In this document: piece after piece, positions 8,273 to 16,359 of the stretch
Layout of the letters: each line of letters begins with the position of its first letter
How positions within the stretch are numbered: position 1 is the first letter of the stretch
Assembly (NCBI GenBank): GCA_039679375.1
Contig: JBDKVA010000026.1
Span: forward strand, 1 to 64,000
From: JBDKVA01 sp039679375
Lineage (GTDB): Bacteria; Bacillota; Clostridia; Acetivibrionales; DTU013
Direction of reading: 5' to 3'
DNA: 64,000 bases
Made by a program: the position numbers and the translations under genes
Notes under the pieces: generated by a model
Told to the model about the DNA's origin: nothing
The model's database searches: none
What the model saw: the letters and a program-made list of their open reading frames with translations, nothing else

Positions 8273-8437
8273 CTAAGCATGGACGCAGCCCAATTCTGCC
8301 GGTTTTCCGGCGCCTGGAGCCAACCAGTCGTTACCGATGCATTTTCCTTGAGCGCCTCCGTTACTGGAATCTGTTGTAAGCCACTCTTCAGGTTTGATTT
8401 CCAAAAACTCAGATGTAGGTTTTACATAATCCTTCAT
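8273..8437 (-). CDS. RiPP precursor-like peptide, 54 residues
   Basis: A short gene with a strong ribosome-binding site (GGAGGTG, spacing 6) between the radical SAM enzyme and the kinase. The peptide starts MKDYVKPTSEFLEIKPEEWL: Tyr4, Pro7 and Leu12 resemble the Y-x-x-P-type leader motif bound by PqqD-like proteins. Residues 24-32 are Ser/Asn/Gly-rich with a GG at 27-28, a possible leader end. The proposed core (from about residue 29) contains Cys33 and Cys51, Trp38, a Pro/Gly-rich middle and ends in CVHA. Only two Cys, 17 residues apart, so it is not a SCIFF or classical multi-Cys sactipeptide. A Cys-based thioether or another C-C/C-X crosslink by the neighbouring radical SAM enzyme is plausible but unproven. 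Confidence 0.82.
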   Translation of the reverse strand: MKDYVKPTSEFLEIKPEEWLTTDSSNGGAQGKCIGNDWLAPGAGKPAELGCVHA

Positions 8438-8466
8438 TTCTTTCACCTCCGGTCAACATATTACTT

Positions 8467-9573
8467 CTATTGCTTACTCAAGCTTTTTGCCATCTCGCAA
8501 AGATAAGGAGCAGGTTTATCGAAACAGCCGGTCTCGTTTTTCAGCCTTGCAGGACAGCGGAAACAAAATTCTTTGATAGAGCATTCTGTACATTGCCTGC
8601 ATACAGGTATCGACCTGCTGCTTTCCCTCAAATTGTTCCACGCTTCCTTAAATCCGATCTCAAAGGGCTTGAACGCAGGCTCGCCCATCAGTACACAAGG
8701 CGTCATCCGACCGTCCCATGTCATCCAGAAGCAGCATCTGCCGGACGCGCACCTGAAAGGGTGACCGTCATCCAATCCTTCGAATTGCCCGGATCCTTCA
8801 AATTCCCTGGATCCTTCAAATGCTAATGGCTTATTGCCGGCATTTGTACTTTTTATTTTCCTTTGTCTCTCATCGAACCTTTTGCTGGCATATGTATTTA
8901 TTTCCGCTTGCTTTTCCGGGCTCAGCCTGCAGCCTGAAACCAGGTTTTCACATTCATCCCTCCGGGGAGAAATATATTTTACATGTTTTAACCCTACACC
9001 ATATTTATCGGCCAAATCAAAGATTTCATCATAATCGCTTACATTATCCCGGATCAATGTAGTTTTCAGGTTTATGTTCAACCCTTCGGCAAGCAGCATC
9101 TCAATTCCTTTTTTGACCTTTTCAAAGCCCTCCGGATGCCCGCACACTTTCCCGTAAGTTTCGGATGAAGCGCCATATAGCGTAATCTCAATTACTTTAG
9201 GCGGTATCCTTGCAAAGCTTCGCGCGATCTCCTTTGTGACCATAGATGCATTTGTGAATACGTTAATAATTAAACCCATTCTTGACGCTTCCGTATAAAT
9301 CTCCATAAAATCCTTGCGCATCAATACTTCTCCGCCGGTAAGCGTTAAATAAAGCATTCCGCAGTCTCTGGCAGCTTCTGTAAGCTTAAGCCATTCCGGT
9401 GCGGAGTATTCCTTTGCCGATAAATCCACGTTGCCCGAATGATTGTCAACAAAGCACATCTTGCATGAAAAATTGCATCTTGCTGTCAGTTCAAATTCGC
9501 CCGCCAGCGGTATACCATTCAATACGGCTTTTTTATAAAGCAGATCTTCGAACCGCAAATAGTTTAGGCTCAT
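8467..9573 (-). CDS. Radical SAM/SPASM peptide-modifying enzyme
   Basis: 368 residues. The radical SAM cluster motif is Cys33-x3-Cys37-x2-Cys40 (ARCNFSCKMC), followed by the SAM-binding LTLTGGEVL. The C-terminal third is a Cys-rich SPASM domain: RCASGRCCFW, GRMTPCVLMG, CRQCTECSIKEFCFRCPA and later Cys residues, enough for two auxiliary Fe-S clusters. Enzymes of this build (PqqE, AlbA-like) crosslink or epimerise ribosomal peptides. The gene overlaps the PqqD-like gene by 4 bases (ATGA), and its stop lies 29 bases before the precursor start. Between the two domains is a hexapeptide tandem repeat (FEGSRE, FEGSGQ, FEGLDD) coded by an 18-bp DNA repeat, an odd local expansion. Confidence 0.9.
   Translation of the reverse strand: MSLNYLRFEDLLYKKAVLNGIPLAGEFELTARCNFSCKMCFVDNHSGNVDLSAKEYSAPEWLKLTEAARDCGMLYLTLTGGEVLMRKDFMEIYTEASRMGLIINVFTNASMVTKEIARSFARIPPKVIEITLYGASSETYGKVCGHPEGFEKVKKGIEMLLAEGLNINLKTTLIRDNVSDYDEIFDLADKYGVGLKHVKYISPRRDECENLVSGCRLSPEKQAEINTYASKRFDERQRKIKSTNAGNKPLAFEGSREFEGSGQFEGLDDGHPFRCASGRCCFWMTWDGRMTPCVLMGEPAFKPFEIGFKEAWNNLRESSRSIPVCRQCTECSIKEFCFRCPARLKNETGCFDKPAPYLCEMAKSLSKQ
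8775..8821. repeat. 18-bp tandem repeat inside the radical SAM gene
   Basis: Two full units, ATCCTTCGAATTGCCCGG (8775-8792) and ATCCTTCAAATTCCCTGG (8793-8810), then a partial ATCCTTCAAAT (8811-8821). The period is a multiple of three, so the frame is kept and an FEGSxx hexapeptide repeat is made in the linker before SPASM. Confidence 0.85.
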
Positions 9574-9836
9574 TTTTCAATCAAACCTTTCGATCCAATT
9601 GCGGATATAAATTCGTCCACATCTGCTGCTGCCGTATTGGAATCAACATTATACTCGGATCTAATCAGGTCGATCAGGTCTTTTACTTCAGCACCTTTCT
9701 CAAGTTTTCTCCATATCAATGCACCGCTTTCGCTGAGCGACATTATTCCATTGAGCTCAACCACTCTATTCGAAAGAGGTACTACGATCCATGAACCCGC
9801 TATTTCACGCAGCATAAAACCTTCTTTTATTTTCAT
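9570..9836 (-). CDS. PqqD-like RiPP recognition protein
   Basis: 88-residue PqqD-family protein (RiPP recognition element), first gene of the minus-strand operon. It has the family pattern: a short beta-rich N-terminal half (VVPLSNRVVELNGIMSLSESGALIWRKL) and a helical C-terminal half (DLIDLIRSEYNV, AAADVDEFISAIGSKGLI). Such proteins bind the leader of the precursor and present it to the radical SAM enzyme, whose start codon overlaps this stop. A sigA-type promoter lies just upstream. Confidence 0.87.
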   Translation of the reverse strand: MKIKEGFMLREIAGSWIVVPLSNRVVELNGIMSLSESGALIWRKLEKGAEVKDLIDLIRSEYNVDSNTAAADVDEFISAIGSKGLIEK

Positions 9837-9883
9837 CCGGCACCCCCAAGTAAAGTAACAAGTTCAATATGTATAGTAAGCCA

Positions 9884-9912
9884 ATTATAGTACATTCTTA
9901 AGTCTTTGTACA
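9884..9912 (-). promoter_or_regulatory. Promoter of the RiPP operon
   Basis: Reading the minus strand: TGTACA (9912-9907), 17 bases, TATAAT (9889-9884), ending 47 bases before the PqqD-like start. The -35 matches consensus at 4 of 6. Confidence 0.6.
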
Positions 9913-10025
9913 TAAATTCTATCACAATTTTCCGACAAAATAAACATATTTCCGAATTATAATAAACAAATAATGTAATTATCTTTTGTCTTAATTATAT
10001 ACTGCATACAATGCAAATATGCCAT

Positions 10026-13000
10026 CTAAAACAGCCATATGCCATTGAACCATACCAATAGATTGTCTACGTATTTCCGGCTTACCTCAAGGCCTGATAA
10101 AACAGGGAAGAACATGACAAACAGCAAAAGCACAATTGCAAGATAGGTATAGACGCCATATTTCGCTTGCGGATATTTTTCCATCAAATACTTTATCACG
10201 TACACGATACAAAAGATCATGAAGGGTACGGTGGAAAAGAAGTGGTAGATAAACGTGATCCTTGTGATTCCGACCCAGGGCAGATACTGGAATGCGATTG
10301 CCGTGAAAACAACCGTCATTTTTTTATCGCGCTTCCTGATAGCAATGATAATTGCCGCTAAGATAGCCAGGATACCGGGCCACCATATGGCAGGGTTACC
10401 CATGACGGCAATGGATGAAGACATTCCTGCCGGAAGTCCGGAACCGCGGTAGGTCAGCAACGGCTTGACGATCAGCGGCCACTCCCACCAGAAGGAGGAG
10501 AAGGTATGGGTTGCAGAGAGCACATCCTTGCTGTGGTATTTGAGCATGGCAGCCTGATTGCGCAAAATAACACTGAAGCCATGTCCGGGTCCAGGTACTG
10601 CCATGTACGGAATATAGGAAAGAGCATATATGACTCCGGGAATTATTATAAAAAACAGCACACAATAGAGGAACGTCCGGATGATATAATGGGAGAAGAA
10701 CTGATTGTACCAGGCAGGAAGCGCTATTTGACCATTTTGCGGTTTATGGCTTTTCTGTACTTCCGTTTCTTTCTTCAATTTCCTGTAATCACGGTATTCC
10801 AGATACTTGGCGAGGAAGAAGAGCAGCGCAAGCCCGCCTCCCGCATAAACTCCGATCCACTTTGAAGCAGCGCCCAGCCCAAAGAAGATGCCGCTAAGCA
10901 GCAACGGCTTCAACGATTTCCTGTAACCCACCAGGTACGACTTGTTTGTAAAATAGTCATACATATTGTAATACATCAATATGATGAAAAAAGTGCCGTA
11001 AATATCGATCGTAGCCATTCTGCTCAATGTGAAGTGCATGAAGTCGAACATGATCAGAAAGGCGGAGCAGAACGCATAAAATTTGCTCCCGAAAAGCTTT
11101 TTGCCGAACATATACATAAGAGGGATCATCGCAACGCCGAATATGGTTCCGATGATCCGCCAGCCAAACGGATTCATGCCGAACAGTAAAATACCCAGCG
11201 ATATGAAAAGCTTGCCAAGCGGAGGGTGCGTCCATTCGTAGGGCTCCATCAGATGAATGTATTCGTAGGCTGTCCTGGCATGGTATATCTCGTCGAAAAT
11301 CATTCCGGACCGGAATGTATGGGCAGGATCAACCTTATCCACTTCATCAAACAGGTTTTCAGGGCGTCCGGCATCTTCCGGCATGGCGCTGCTTTCGATT
11401 ATTTTAATGCCCTGCAGGGGCTCGCTGCCGCCTTTTTCGAAGAAAGCCACTTCATTAAGCGTCCCGTTTGGAACGGTAACTTCTATTTTCAGGTATCTTG
11501 CCTGAACTTCAGGGACTGCTACTACAGTCCATATAAAAATGTTTCCGTAAGTTTTATCAATTTCCGCAAAAGGTTTGTAATCGCCCGCCTCATCCCTGTA
11601 TTGCACGCTGTAACGGCCTGTATCCGGCCTGTTCTGGCCAAGGCCGCTGTAAAAATAGATTGAGCCTGTGGTGACTTCCCTGCCCAGATCGACAACAACG
11701 CTTTCGTCGTGTCTGGTCGGAGTCCAGGAAGTGGTGGGAGCTTTGAGGCTGCCAAGATTCAACAGGGCAATGATCAAATATACGGCAGTCATTATGACCA
11801 TGATAATGCGGTCTGTTTTACCGATTCCCATATCCGGTTTTATGCTTTTTCCTTGTATGGCTGTCTTCTTTTCTTTTACAGCTTCCGTTCCCTCCATCCT
11901 TTTCACTGCAGCCGCCTCCTCCGTTTTACGGCGTGGGCTTTCCAGCAATACATCACAGGAAACCTTCATCAGATAAATAAACAGAAATATATTTAGGATT
12001 GAAAACATAATTATAACAGGATAGATACCCTCACCGACCAGATGTGCAGCAGCAACGTCATTATTAAATAGAATCACGCGTTGGAAAAGGATATGCATAT
12101 TGTAAAATACCGTTGCAGAGAAGCCTGCAAAGAGCAGCATGAACCTCTTATCCTTCAAATATGTCATAGCAAGGATGCACAGCGCCAGTACAGGAAACAT
12201 ATACCTTTCATGCATTTTTACCGAGAAAATGAACGCGCCGGCGTTCAGTACCATGGCAACGACGATCGGCGCTGCAACATGGCGGCTCTTCAAATACAGG
12301 AAACCGGCTGCGGCAAAAATGAGAACGTCAAATATGACGCCCCAGGTATTATAGCTGAAGAGGAAGGGTACAATGGATCCATCCTTGAAGTTGGCGCCAG
12401 CCAGTGCAAAAATGTTGAATGCGTTCATCGTGGCAGAGGTATACTCTTTTGCTCCGGACAGGTAGAGCTTGAAGATCCATAGCGGTTCCTGACCGACTGC
12501 AAAAGGCAGGATAATCACAGCGGTGGTGATCACTCCTGTTGCGATCACTGAGATGAATTTGCGCGGTTTTCTGCGCTTGATGAGTTCAAACAGCAGGATG
12601 GGCAGGAAAAAGATCCCCTGCGGCTTCATCAGTATTGCCATCGTAAAAAGCACTGCCGATGCCTCCAGCCTTTTGTCAAGAAGCAGGATCAGCGCGGCGA
12701 CGATAATCATAGTAAAAAATGAATCGACCTGGCCCCAGATAGTGGAGTCAAGGAATACTGCAGGATGGAAGGCATATGCGGCTGCTGCGGTCACGGCAAG
12801 GATCGGTTTCAGCTGCCTGCCTGCTGCTTTGTATATCAGATAGGCCGTTACCAGATCGGCGAGGATGGAAGGCAGCTTCACAAGCAGTGTGAAATGTCCG
12901 GATAGCCACGGTATGGCAGCCAATTTGCCTACCAATGCAAGCACATATATGAACAGGGGAGGGTAATCGCACCAACCGGAGCTGTAAAATGAGGAAAGGC

Positions 13001-13358
13001 CTTTTGCAGCATTTGCGGCCCAGTATTTATTGGCTGAGATATCATTTGGCCAGCCTTCGATAACAGGGGCGAAACATACCCGAATCAGCAATGCGGCTGC
13101 AAGTATGGTGAATAGCAGGATGCGTTCATTTTTCCTGCTCAGTGTGATATTTTTCTTGTTAAAGTACTGATAAAAGAACAGGAACAATAAAAGGAACAAG
13201 ATGAAATAAATAAGCATTGAGTTGCCGTACCTGGTTGCCAGCACTATATTGGACTTATTTGCAGCTGCGGAGGCAGCGGTATTGCCCGATGCTGCAAAAG
13301 AGTAAAAAGGGATAGCCGGCAGTGCGAGTATCGTTAAAAGCATTACGATTTTTTTCAT
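10026..13358 (-). CDS. Two-module GT-C mannosyltransferase with internal discoidin-like domain
   Basis: 1110-residue multi-pass membrane protein. After an N-terminal signal/anchor, the first module (about 60-460) is a GT-C transferase of the DUF2029/mannosyltransferase kind with YPPLFIYVLAL and STIWGQVDSFF. Residues about 520-640 resemble an F5/8 type C (discoidin) carbohydrate-binding fold (SVVVDLGREV, RYLKIEVTVPNG). The C-terminal module is a PMT (GT39) protein O-mannosyltransferase: FDEIYHARTAYEY, HPPLGKLFISLG, FGWRIIG and many helices. It would use polyprenyl-phosphate mannose to glycosylate exported proteins. Typical bacterial PMTs are about 450-550 residues, so this is a double enzyme. 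ATG at 13358 is chosen for its GGGAG site; an ATG 9 codons upstream is possible. Confidence 0.85.
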   Translation of the reverse strand: MKKIVMLLTILALPAIPFYSFAASGNTAASAAANKSNIVLATRYGNSMLIYFILFLLLFLFFYQYFNKKNITLSRKNERILLFTILAAALLIRVCFAPVIEGWPNDISANKYWAANAAKGLSSFYSSGWCDYPPLFIYVLALVGKLAAIPWLSGHFTLLVKLPSILADLVTAYLIYKAAGRQLKPILAVTAAAAYAFHPAVFLDSTIWGQVDSFFTMIIVAALILLLDKRLEASAVLFTMAILMKPQGIFFLPILLFELIKRRKPRKFISVIATGVITTAVIILPFAVGQEPLWIFKLYLSGAKEYTSATMNAFNIFALAGANFKDGSIVPFLFSYNTWGVIFDVLIFAAAGFLYLKSRHVAAPIVVAMVLNAGAFIFSVKMHERYMFPVLALCILAMTYLKDKRFMLLFAGFSATVFYNMHILFQRVILFNNDVAAAHLVGEGIYPVIIMFSILNIFLFIYLMKVSCDVLLESPRRKTEEAAAVKRMEGTEAVKEKKTAIQGKSIKPDMGIGKTDRIIMVIMTAVYLIIALLNLGSLKAPTTSWTPTRHDESVVVDLGREVTTGSIYFYSGLGQNRPDTGRYSVQYRDEAGDYKPFAEIDKTYGNIFIWTVVAVPEVQARYLKIEVTVPNGTLNEVAFFEKGGSEPLQGIKIIESSAMPEDAGRPENLFDEVDKVDPAHTFRSGMIFDEIYHARTAYEYIHLMEPYEWTHPPLGKLFISLGILLFGMNPFGWRIIGTIFGVAMIPLMYMFGKKLFGSKFYAFCSAFLIMFDFMHFTLSRMATIDIYGTFFIILMYYNMYDYFTNKSYLVGYRKSLKPLLLSGIFFGLGAASKWIGVYAGGGLALLFFLAKYLEYRDYRKLKKETEVQKSHKPQNGQIALPAWYNQFFSHYIIRTFLYCVLFFIIIPGVIYALSYIPYMAVPGPGHGFSVILRNQAAMLKYHSKDVLSATHTFSSFWWEWPLIVKPLLTYRGSGLPAGMSSSIAVMGNPAIWWPGILAILAAIIIAIRKRDKKMTVVFTAIAFQYLPWVGITRITFIYHFFSTVPFMIFCIVYVIKYLMEKYPQAKYGVYTYLAIVLLLFVMFFPVLSGLEVSRKYVDNLLVWFNGIWLF

Positions 13359-13433
13359 GGCAGCACGCTCCCGAGTAATATGCATAAAAGGCTCAATCCT
13401 GTAATGCTATTGAACAGGTGTTCAGCCATGTCC

Positions 13434-13462
13434 ATTATATTATAAATTTACATCTTTTTCAA
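13434..13462 (-). promoter_or_regulatory. Promoter of the mannosyltransferase gene
   Basis: Minus strand: TTGAAA (13462-13457), 17-base spacer, TATAAT (13439-13434), about 75 bases before the start codon. Confidence 0.7.
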
Positions 13463-13561
13463 TTTATTTGAATTAGCATGAGCAAAATGATCAGCTCACT
13501 AAAAAGAATACCATTCTTTAGTTTTATTATACTTTTTATGACAAATTTTTTATTAAAAATA

Positions 13562-13590
13562 TTGACTTTATTTTCTTCTTCTGCTAAGAT
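13562..13590 (+). promoter_or_regulatory. Promoter ahead of the tandem c-di-GMP riboswitches
   Basis: TTGACT at 13562-13567, 17 bases, TAAGAT at 13585-13590. It places the transcript start close to 13598, just before the first aptamer. Confidence 0.6.
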
Positions 13591-13620
13591 AATGGCATAA
13601 GGAATACTTAGTCGTAAAAT

Positions 13621-13737
13621 AACTTTTCAACGACAAACGGCAAACCAAGCGAAAGCTTGGGACGCAAAGCTAGAGGGTCTGATTGCCGGTTCCGGGTGGA
13701 ATCGGTAAAATGACAGCCAGCTACCGAAAGAGGAGTT
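13621..13737 (+). promoter_or_regulatory. Cyclic di-GMP-I (GEMM-I) riboswitch, first copy
   Basis: Shows the conserved parts of the class: GGCAAACC, a GAAA tetraloop in AAGCGAAAGCTT, GGGACGCAAAGC, a receptor-like GGGTCTGATTGCCGG arm, and GACAGCCAGCTACCGAAAG. The outer stem pairs ACTTTTC (from 13622) with GAAAGAGGAGT. The copy is followed by AGGAGTTTTTTATTTAT, which mirrors the ribosome-binding-site region of the second copy but lacks a start codon, so the whole leader looks duplicated. Confidence 0.93.
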
Positions 13738-13767
13738 TTTTATTTATATCGATTTATTGTTGAGAGA

Positions 13768-13880
13768 ACTTTTCAACGATAAAGGCAAACCGGCCGAAAG
13801 ACCGCGACGCAAAGCTACAGGGCCTAATTACCGATTCCTGCGGGATCCGTAAACGGCAGCCAGTTACCGAAAGGGGAGTT
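13768..13880 (+). promoter_or_regulatory. Cyclic di-GMP-I (GEMM-I) riboswitch, second copy, overlapping the RBS
   Basis: GGCAAACC, GGCCGAAAGACC, GCGACGCAAAGC, CAGGGCCTAATTACCG, and CGGCAGCCAGTTACCGAAAGG are all present. The closing stem pairs CTTTTC (about 13769-13774) with GAAAGG (13869-13874), and the right-hand strand runs into GGGGAG (13873-13878), the ribosome-binding site of the TTG start at 13887. Ligand-stabilised folding should therefore hide the site, suggesting translational repression; the direction of control is inference. Confidence 0.93.
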
Positions 13881-13886
13881 TTTTTA

Positions 13887-14699
13887 TTGAAAAAATTACT
13901 TGTATTAATATTAACAGGTTTCATGATCTTCTCCAACATCGTCGTTGCAGACGCAGCAGATCTGAATACGAATGCACAAATTAATACAGAAAAATTGAAT
14001 TTGGGTATCATCACGGTTAGCTACCATGCCAAAACAAATAGCAAGATCAAGGTGATCGTTGAAAAGAACAGTCAAGCTGTGACGTATAACCTAAAGAGTG
14101 ATGGCACACCCGAAAGCTTTCCGCTTCAGATGGGTGACGGCGGATACAAGGTAAGCATTCTGGAAAATGTTGAGGGGAATAAGTACAAGTATGTTTCAAC
14201 GGAAAATGTGAACCTTGACCTTGCAAATGATAATCAGGTATACCTGGAATCCGTACAGAATATTAACTGGGACTCGAGCAGAGCAGCGATCAAAAAAGCC
14301 GGCGAACTTACAAAAGGATTAAAAACAGATGAACAAAAGATAGTTGCGATTTATCAATATCTGGTGGGTAATGTTACATATGACTACGACAAGCTGACTA
14401 CGCTCAGGTATGACTACCTTCCGGATATTGACAAGACGATAGCGGGCGGCAAGGGAATATGTTATGATTTCGCTTCGACCTTTGCAGCAATGCTCCGCAG
14501 CCAGGGTATACCAGCCAAGCTGGTAAAAGGCTACGCAAAAGGTGTTTCAGGATACCATGCCTGGAATGAAGTGTACGACAGCGAAGCAGGCAAGTGGGAG
14601 ACCATTGATCCGACATACGATTCGCAAATGAAAGCGGCAAGAGAAGAATACAGCATGATAAAGAGCAGTTCAAATTATGACACAGTATATGAATACTAA
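13887..14699 (+). CDS. Secreted transglutaminase-like protein under c-di-GMP control
   Basis: 270 residues with a signal peptide (basic start, hydrophobic stretch 4-18, VADAADL near residue 26). The C-terminal half is a transglutaminase/protease-like core with a complete triad: Cys192 in GGKGICYDFAS, His224 in YHAWNEVY and Asp241 in IDPTYD. The N-terminal 130 residues look like an all-beta domain. The family includes cross-linking enzymes, peptidases and peptidoglycan-related proteins; which applies here is unknown. TTG start with GGGGAG 8 bases upstream. Its leader of two c-di-GMP riboswitches links it to surface attachment or motile/sessile switching. Its end nearly touches the convergent DUF1015 gene. 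Confidence 0.88.
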   Translation: MKKLLVLILTGFMIFSNIVVADAADLNTNAQINTEKLNLGIITVSYHAKTNSKIKVIVEKNSQAVTYNLKSDGTPESFPLQMGDGGYKVSILENVEGNKYKYVSTENVNLDLANDNQVYLESVQNINWDSSRAAIKKAGELTKGLKTDEQKIVAIYQYLVGNVTYDYDKLTTLRYDYLPDIDKTIAGGKGICYDFASTFAAMLRSQGIPAKLVKGYAKGVSGYHAWNEVYDSEAGKWETIDPTYDSQMKAAREEYSMIKSSSNYDTVYEY

Positions 14700-14701
14700 G
14701 C

Positions 14702-16159
14702 TTATCTTATTCTCCGGCATTCCAGATAATATCTCTTTTCTTCAGCCTCACCCATGGAGAAGGTTTTCTTTGGCAGTACGCCATCGCGGATAACGGTTCT
14801 AAACAAGTCGTGTTTGTCCATGACCGGCAGGAAAAATCCCATGCAGCCCGGCCTGGAGCCCAACTCTGTTACGACCTGTTCACCGTGGATATAGTCTATT
14901 TCCATACCGGGATGATTCTTTAAAAGATCATCTATAAACTTCTGCAGCGTACCCACTTCCAGACTGCAGGATGGAGTCCTTGCAGTGATCAGACCATATA
15001 TTCCTTCCAGTATGAAAGGAATCAAATGAACAGGTCCCGCACCGCCTGTGCGGTTCAAGCTGCCTGCTGCGGCTTCCATGGAAGCTTTGGATTCATAAAG
15101 GGTATAATTTATTGTTTTCGCAGTACCGGATCCGCTGCTGCAGATGTCTTTCAAACTATTGAGCATATCGGCTTTATGAACGCCGAAAAGTACTCTGTGG
15201 ATCGGCTCGAATGCCAAACCTTCATCATGGACGTTGACCACTTCAACAAGTGCATACCTTGCAGGATGCTCCGGTACAGCCTGCCTGTCATCCGCTCCGA
15301 CGCCTGCACGTGCTGTGCCGCACACTATACCGGATACAGTGCCGGTCGTTCTGCACTGTGCAGTATCCGCGCTGCGGGCTTTCTGACTCAGAAGCTCAGC
15401 CTTGATATTTTCCCAATGGGCTTTTGCAGAAGCAAGAGAATGGTTTCCGTCTCCTGCTGCAAACAGAAGAACAGATGATTTTCCGCCAAACAATTCAGGG
15501 TCGGCGAGTTTTCCTAGTGTGCCGGCCATCATGGAGAGGCTGTCGTTATCCTCGACCTTCCAGCCTTTTATGTGTCCGCCGCCCTGCATCAGGTCAAAGT
15601 CATAGAGTTTTTGATATCTGGCCGTCCTTGCGAATAATGGTTCAATTACTGTTTTACTCGGATCGTCTATAAGCAGCATGATGTGAGGCTGCTCAATGGG
15701 GGCGTTTTCCCGGATCTTCACCCTCGGCGGGATACGGTCGAGAACGGTCCCTTCCGTTGCTCTGATAAGCGTTCCGGAGCCCGTATGGTAGTCATAGCAT
15801 TCCAGATCAACAGCCATGATCAGGCCTTTTCTTGAAGCAGTATGGGGCGTGCTTCTATCTACCAGTATAAAACCCGGTTTTTGAGGGATCAGGACGCCCT
15901 TGCCCAAATATTGCCGCATCGTTTCATTTATATTGTTGATCCTGGTTTCCCTGTCATTCTCCTTCAGGTAAATTTCAGGCAAAGTCAGCTTCAATGTGGA
16001 AGGGCTGCCGTTCACCTCTTCATTGACCTTCTGCCAGTAATCCGGCTGTGAGGTATATTGGTCGCATGCGATTACGGACCATTTCGTCAAATCCGTCCCT
16101 TTTGCAGGCAGCAATATTTCGGGAATTTTCACTCCAAGTTTGGCAAATAAGCTTTCCAT
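14702..16159 (-). CDS. DUF1015 family protein
   Basis: 485-residue soluble protein of the DUF1015 family, function not known to me. Family-like segments are WSVIACDQYTSQPDYW, GFILVDRSTP, LLFAAGDGNHSLASAKAHWE and a C-terminal GEQVVTELGSRPGCMGFFLP. The region of about residues 285-325 is Arg/Ala/Gly-rich and poorly conserved in character, possibly a local insertion. ATG at 16159 follows CTGGAGGATCAT; an ATG six codons upstream has no good site. It converges on the transglutaminase gene, with two bases between the stops and no terminator visible. Members are often found near serine-synthesis genes in anaerobes (recollection), and serA is 9 kb away here. Confidence 0.8.
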   Translation of the reverse strand: MESLFAKLGVKIPEILLPAKGTDLTKWSVIACDQYTSQPDYWQKVNEEVNGSPSTLKLTLPEIYLKENDRETRINNINETMRQYLGKGVLIPQKPGFILVDRSTPHTASRKGLIMAVDLECYDYHTGSGTLIRATEGTVLDRIPPRVKIRENAPIEQPHIMLLIDDPSKTVIEPLFARTARYQKLYDFDLMQGGGHIKGWKVEDNDSLSMMAGTLGKLADPELFGGKSSVLLFAAGDGNHSLASAKAHWENIKAELLSQKARSADTAQCRTTGTVSGIVCGTARAGVGADDRQAVPEHPARYALVEVVNVHDEGLAFEPIHRVLFGVHKADMLNSLKDICSSGSGTAKTINYTLYESKASMEAAAGSLNRTGGAGPVHLIPFILEGIYGLITARTPSCSLEVGTLQKFIDDLLKNHPGMEIDYIHGEQVVTELGSRPGCMGFFLPVMDKHDLFRTVIRDGVLPKKTFSMGEAEEKRYYLECRRIR

Positions 16160-16359
16160 ATGATCCTCCAGATTCATGATGCTAAAAGTCATTTTATACA
16201 AATACGTTGCAATTGTCCATATACATTGAAAAAAGAATTGGGAGCACAAGAAAACTTATATATACAGGATGATTCAATTTAAATGAATTTTTTGCTCCAA
16301 ACATAGAGATAATAAGTGCGAGAGAATGAAAAGCTTAGTTTGATTTGCGGAGGCAAAAT

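Noticed and set aside
8273..8437. SCIFF-type or multi-Cys sactipeptide precursor
   Set aside because: Only two Cys in 54 residues and no Cys-rich C-terminal pattern.
6816..9836. Lasso peptide cluster
   Set aside because: Leader motif and kinase are lasso-like, but there is no asparagine-synthetase-like cyclase or transglutaminase-type B2 protease; a radical SAM/SPASM enzyme is present instead.
13621..13880. Tandem glycine or other two-aptamer switch
   Set aside because: GCAAACC, GACGCAAAGC and CAGCC..TACCG identify each unit as c-di-GMP-I.
14702..16159. Co-transcription of the DUF1015 gene with the transglutaminase gene
   Set aside because: They are convergent with two bases between stops.
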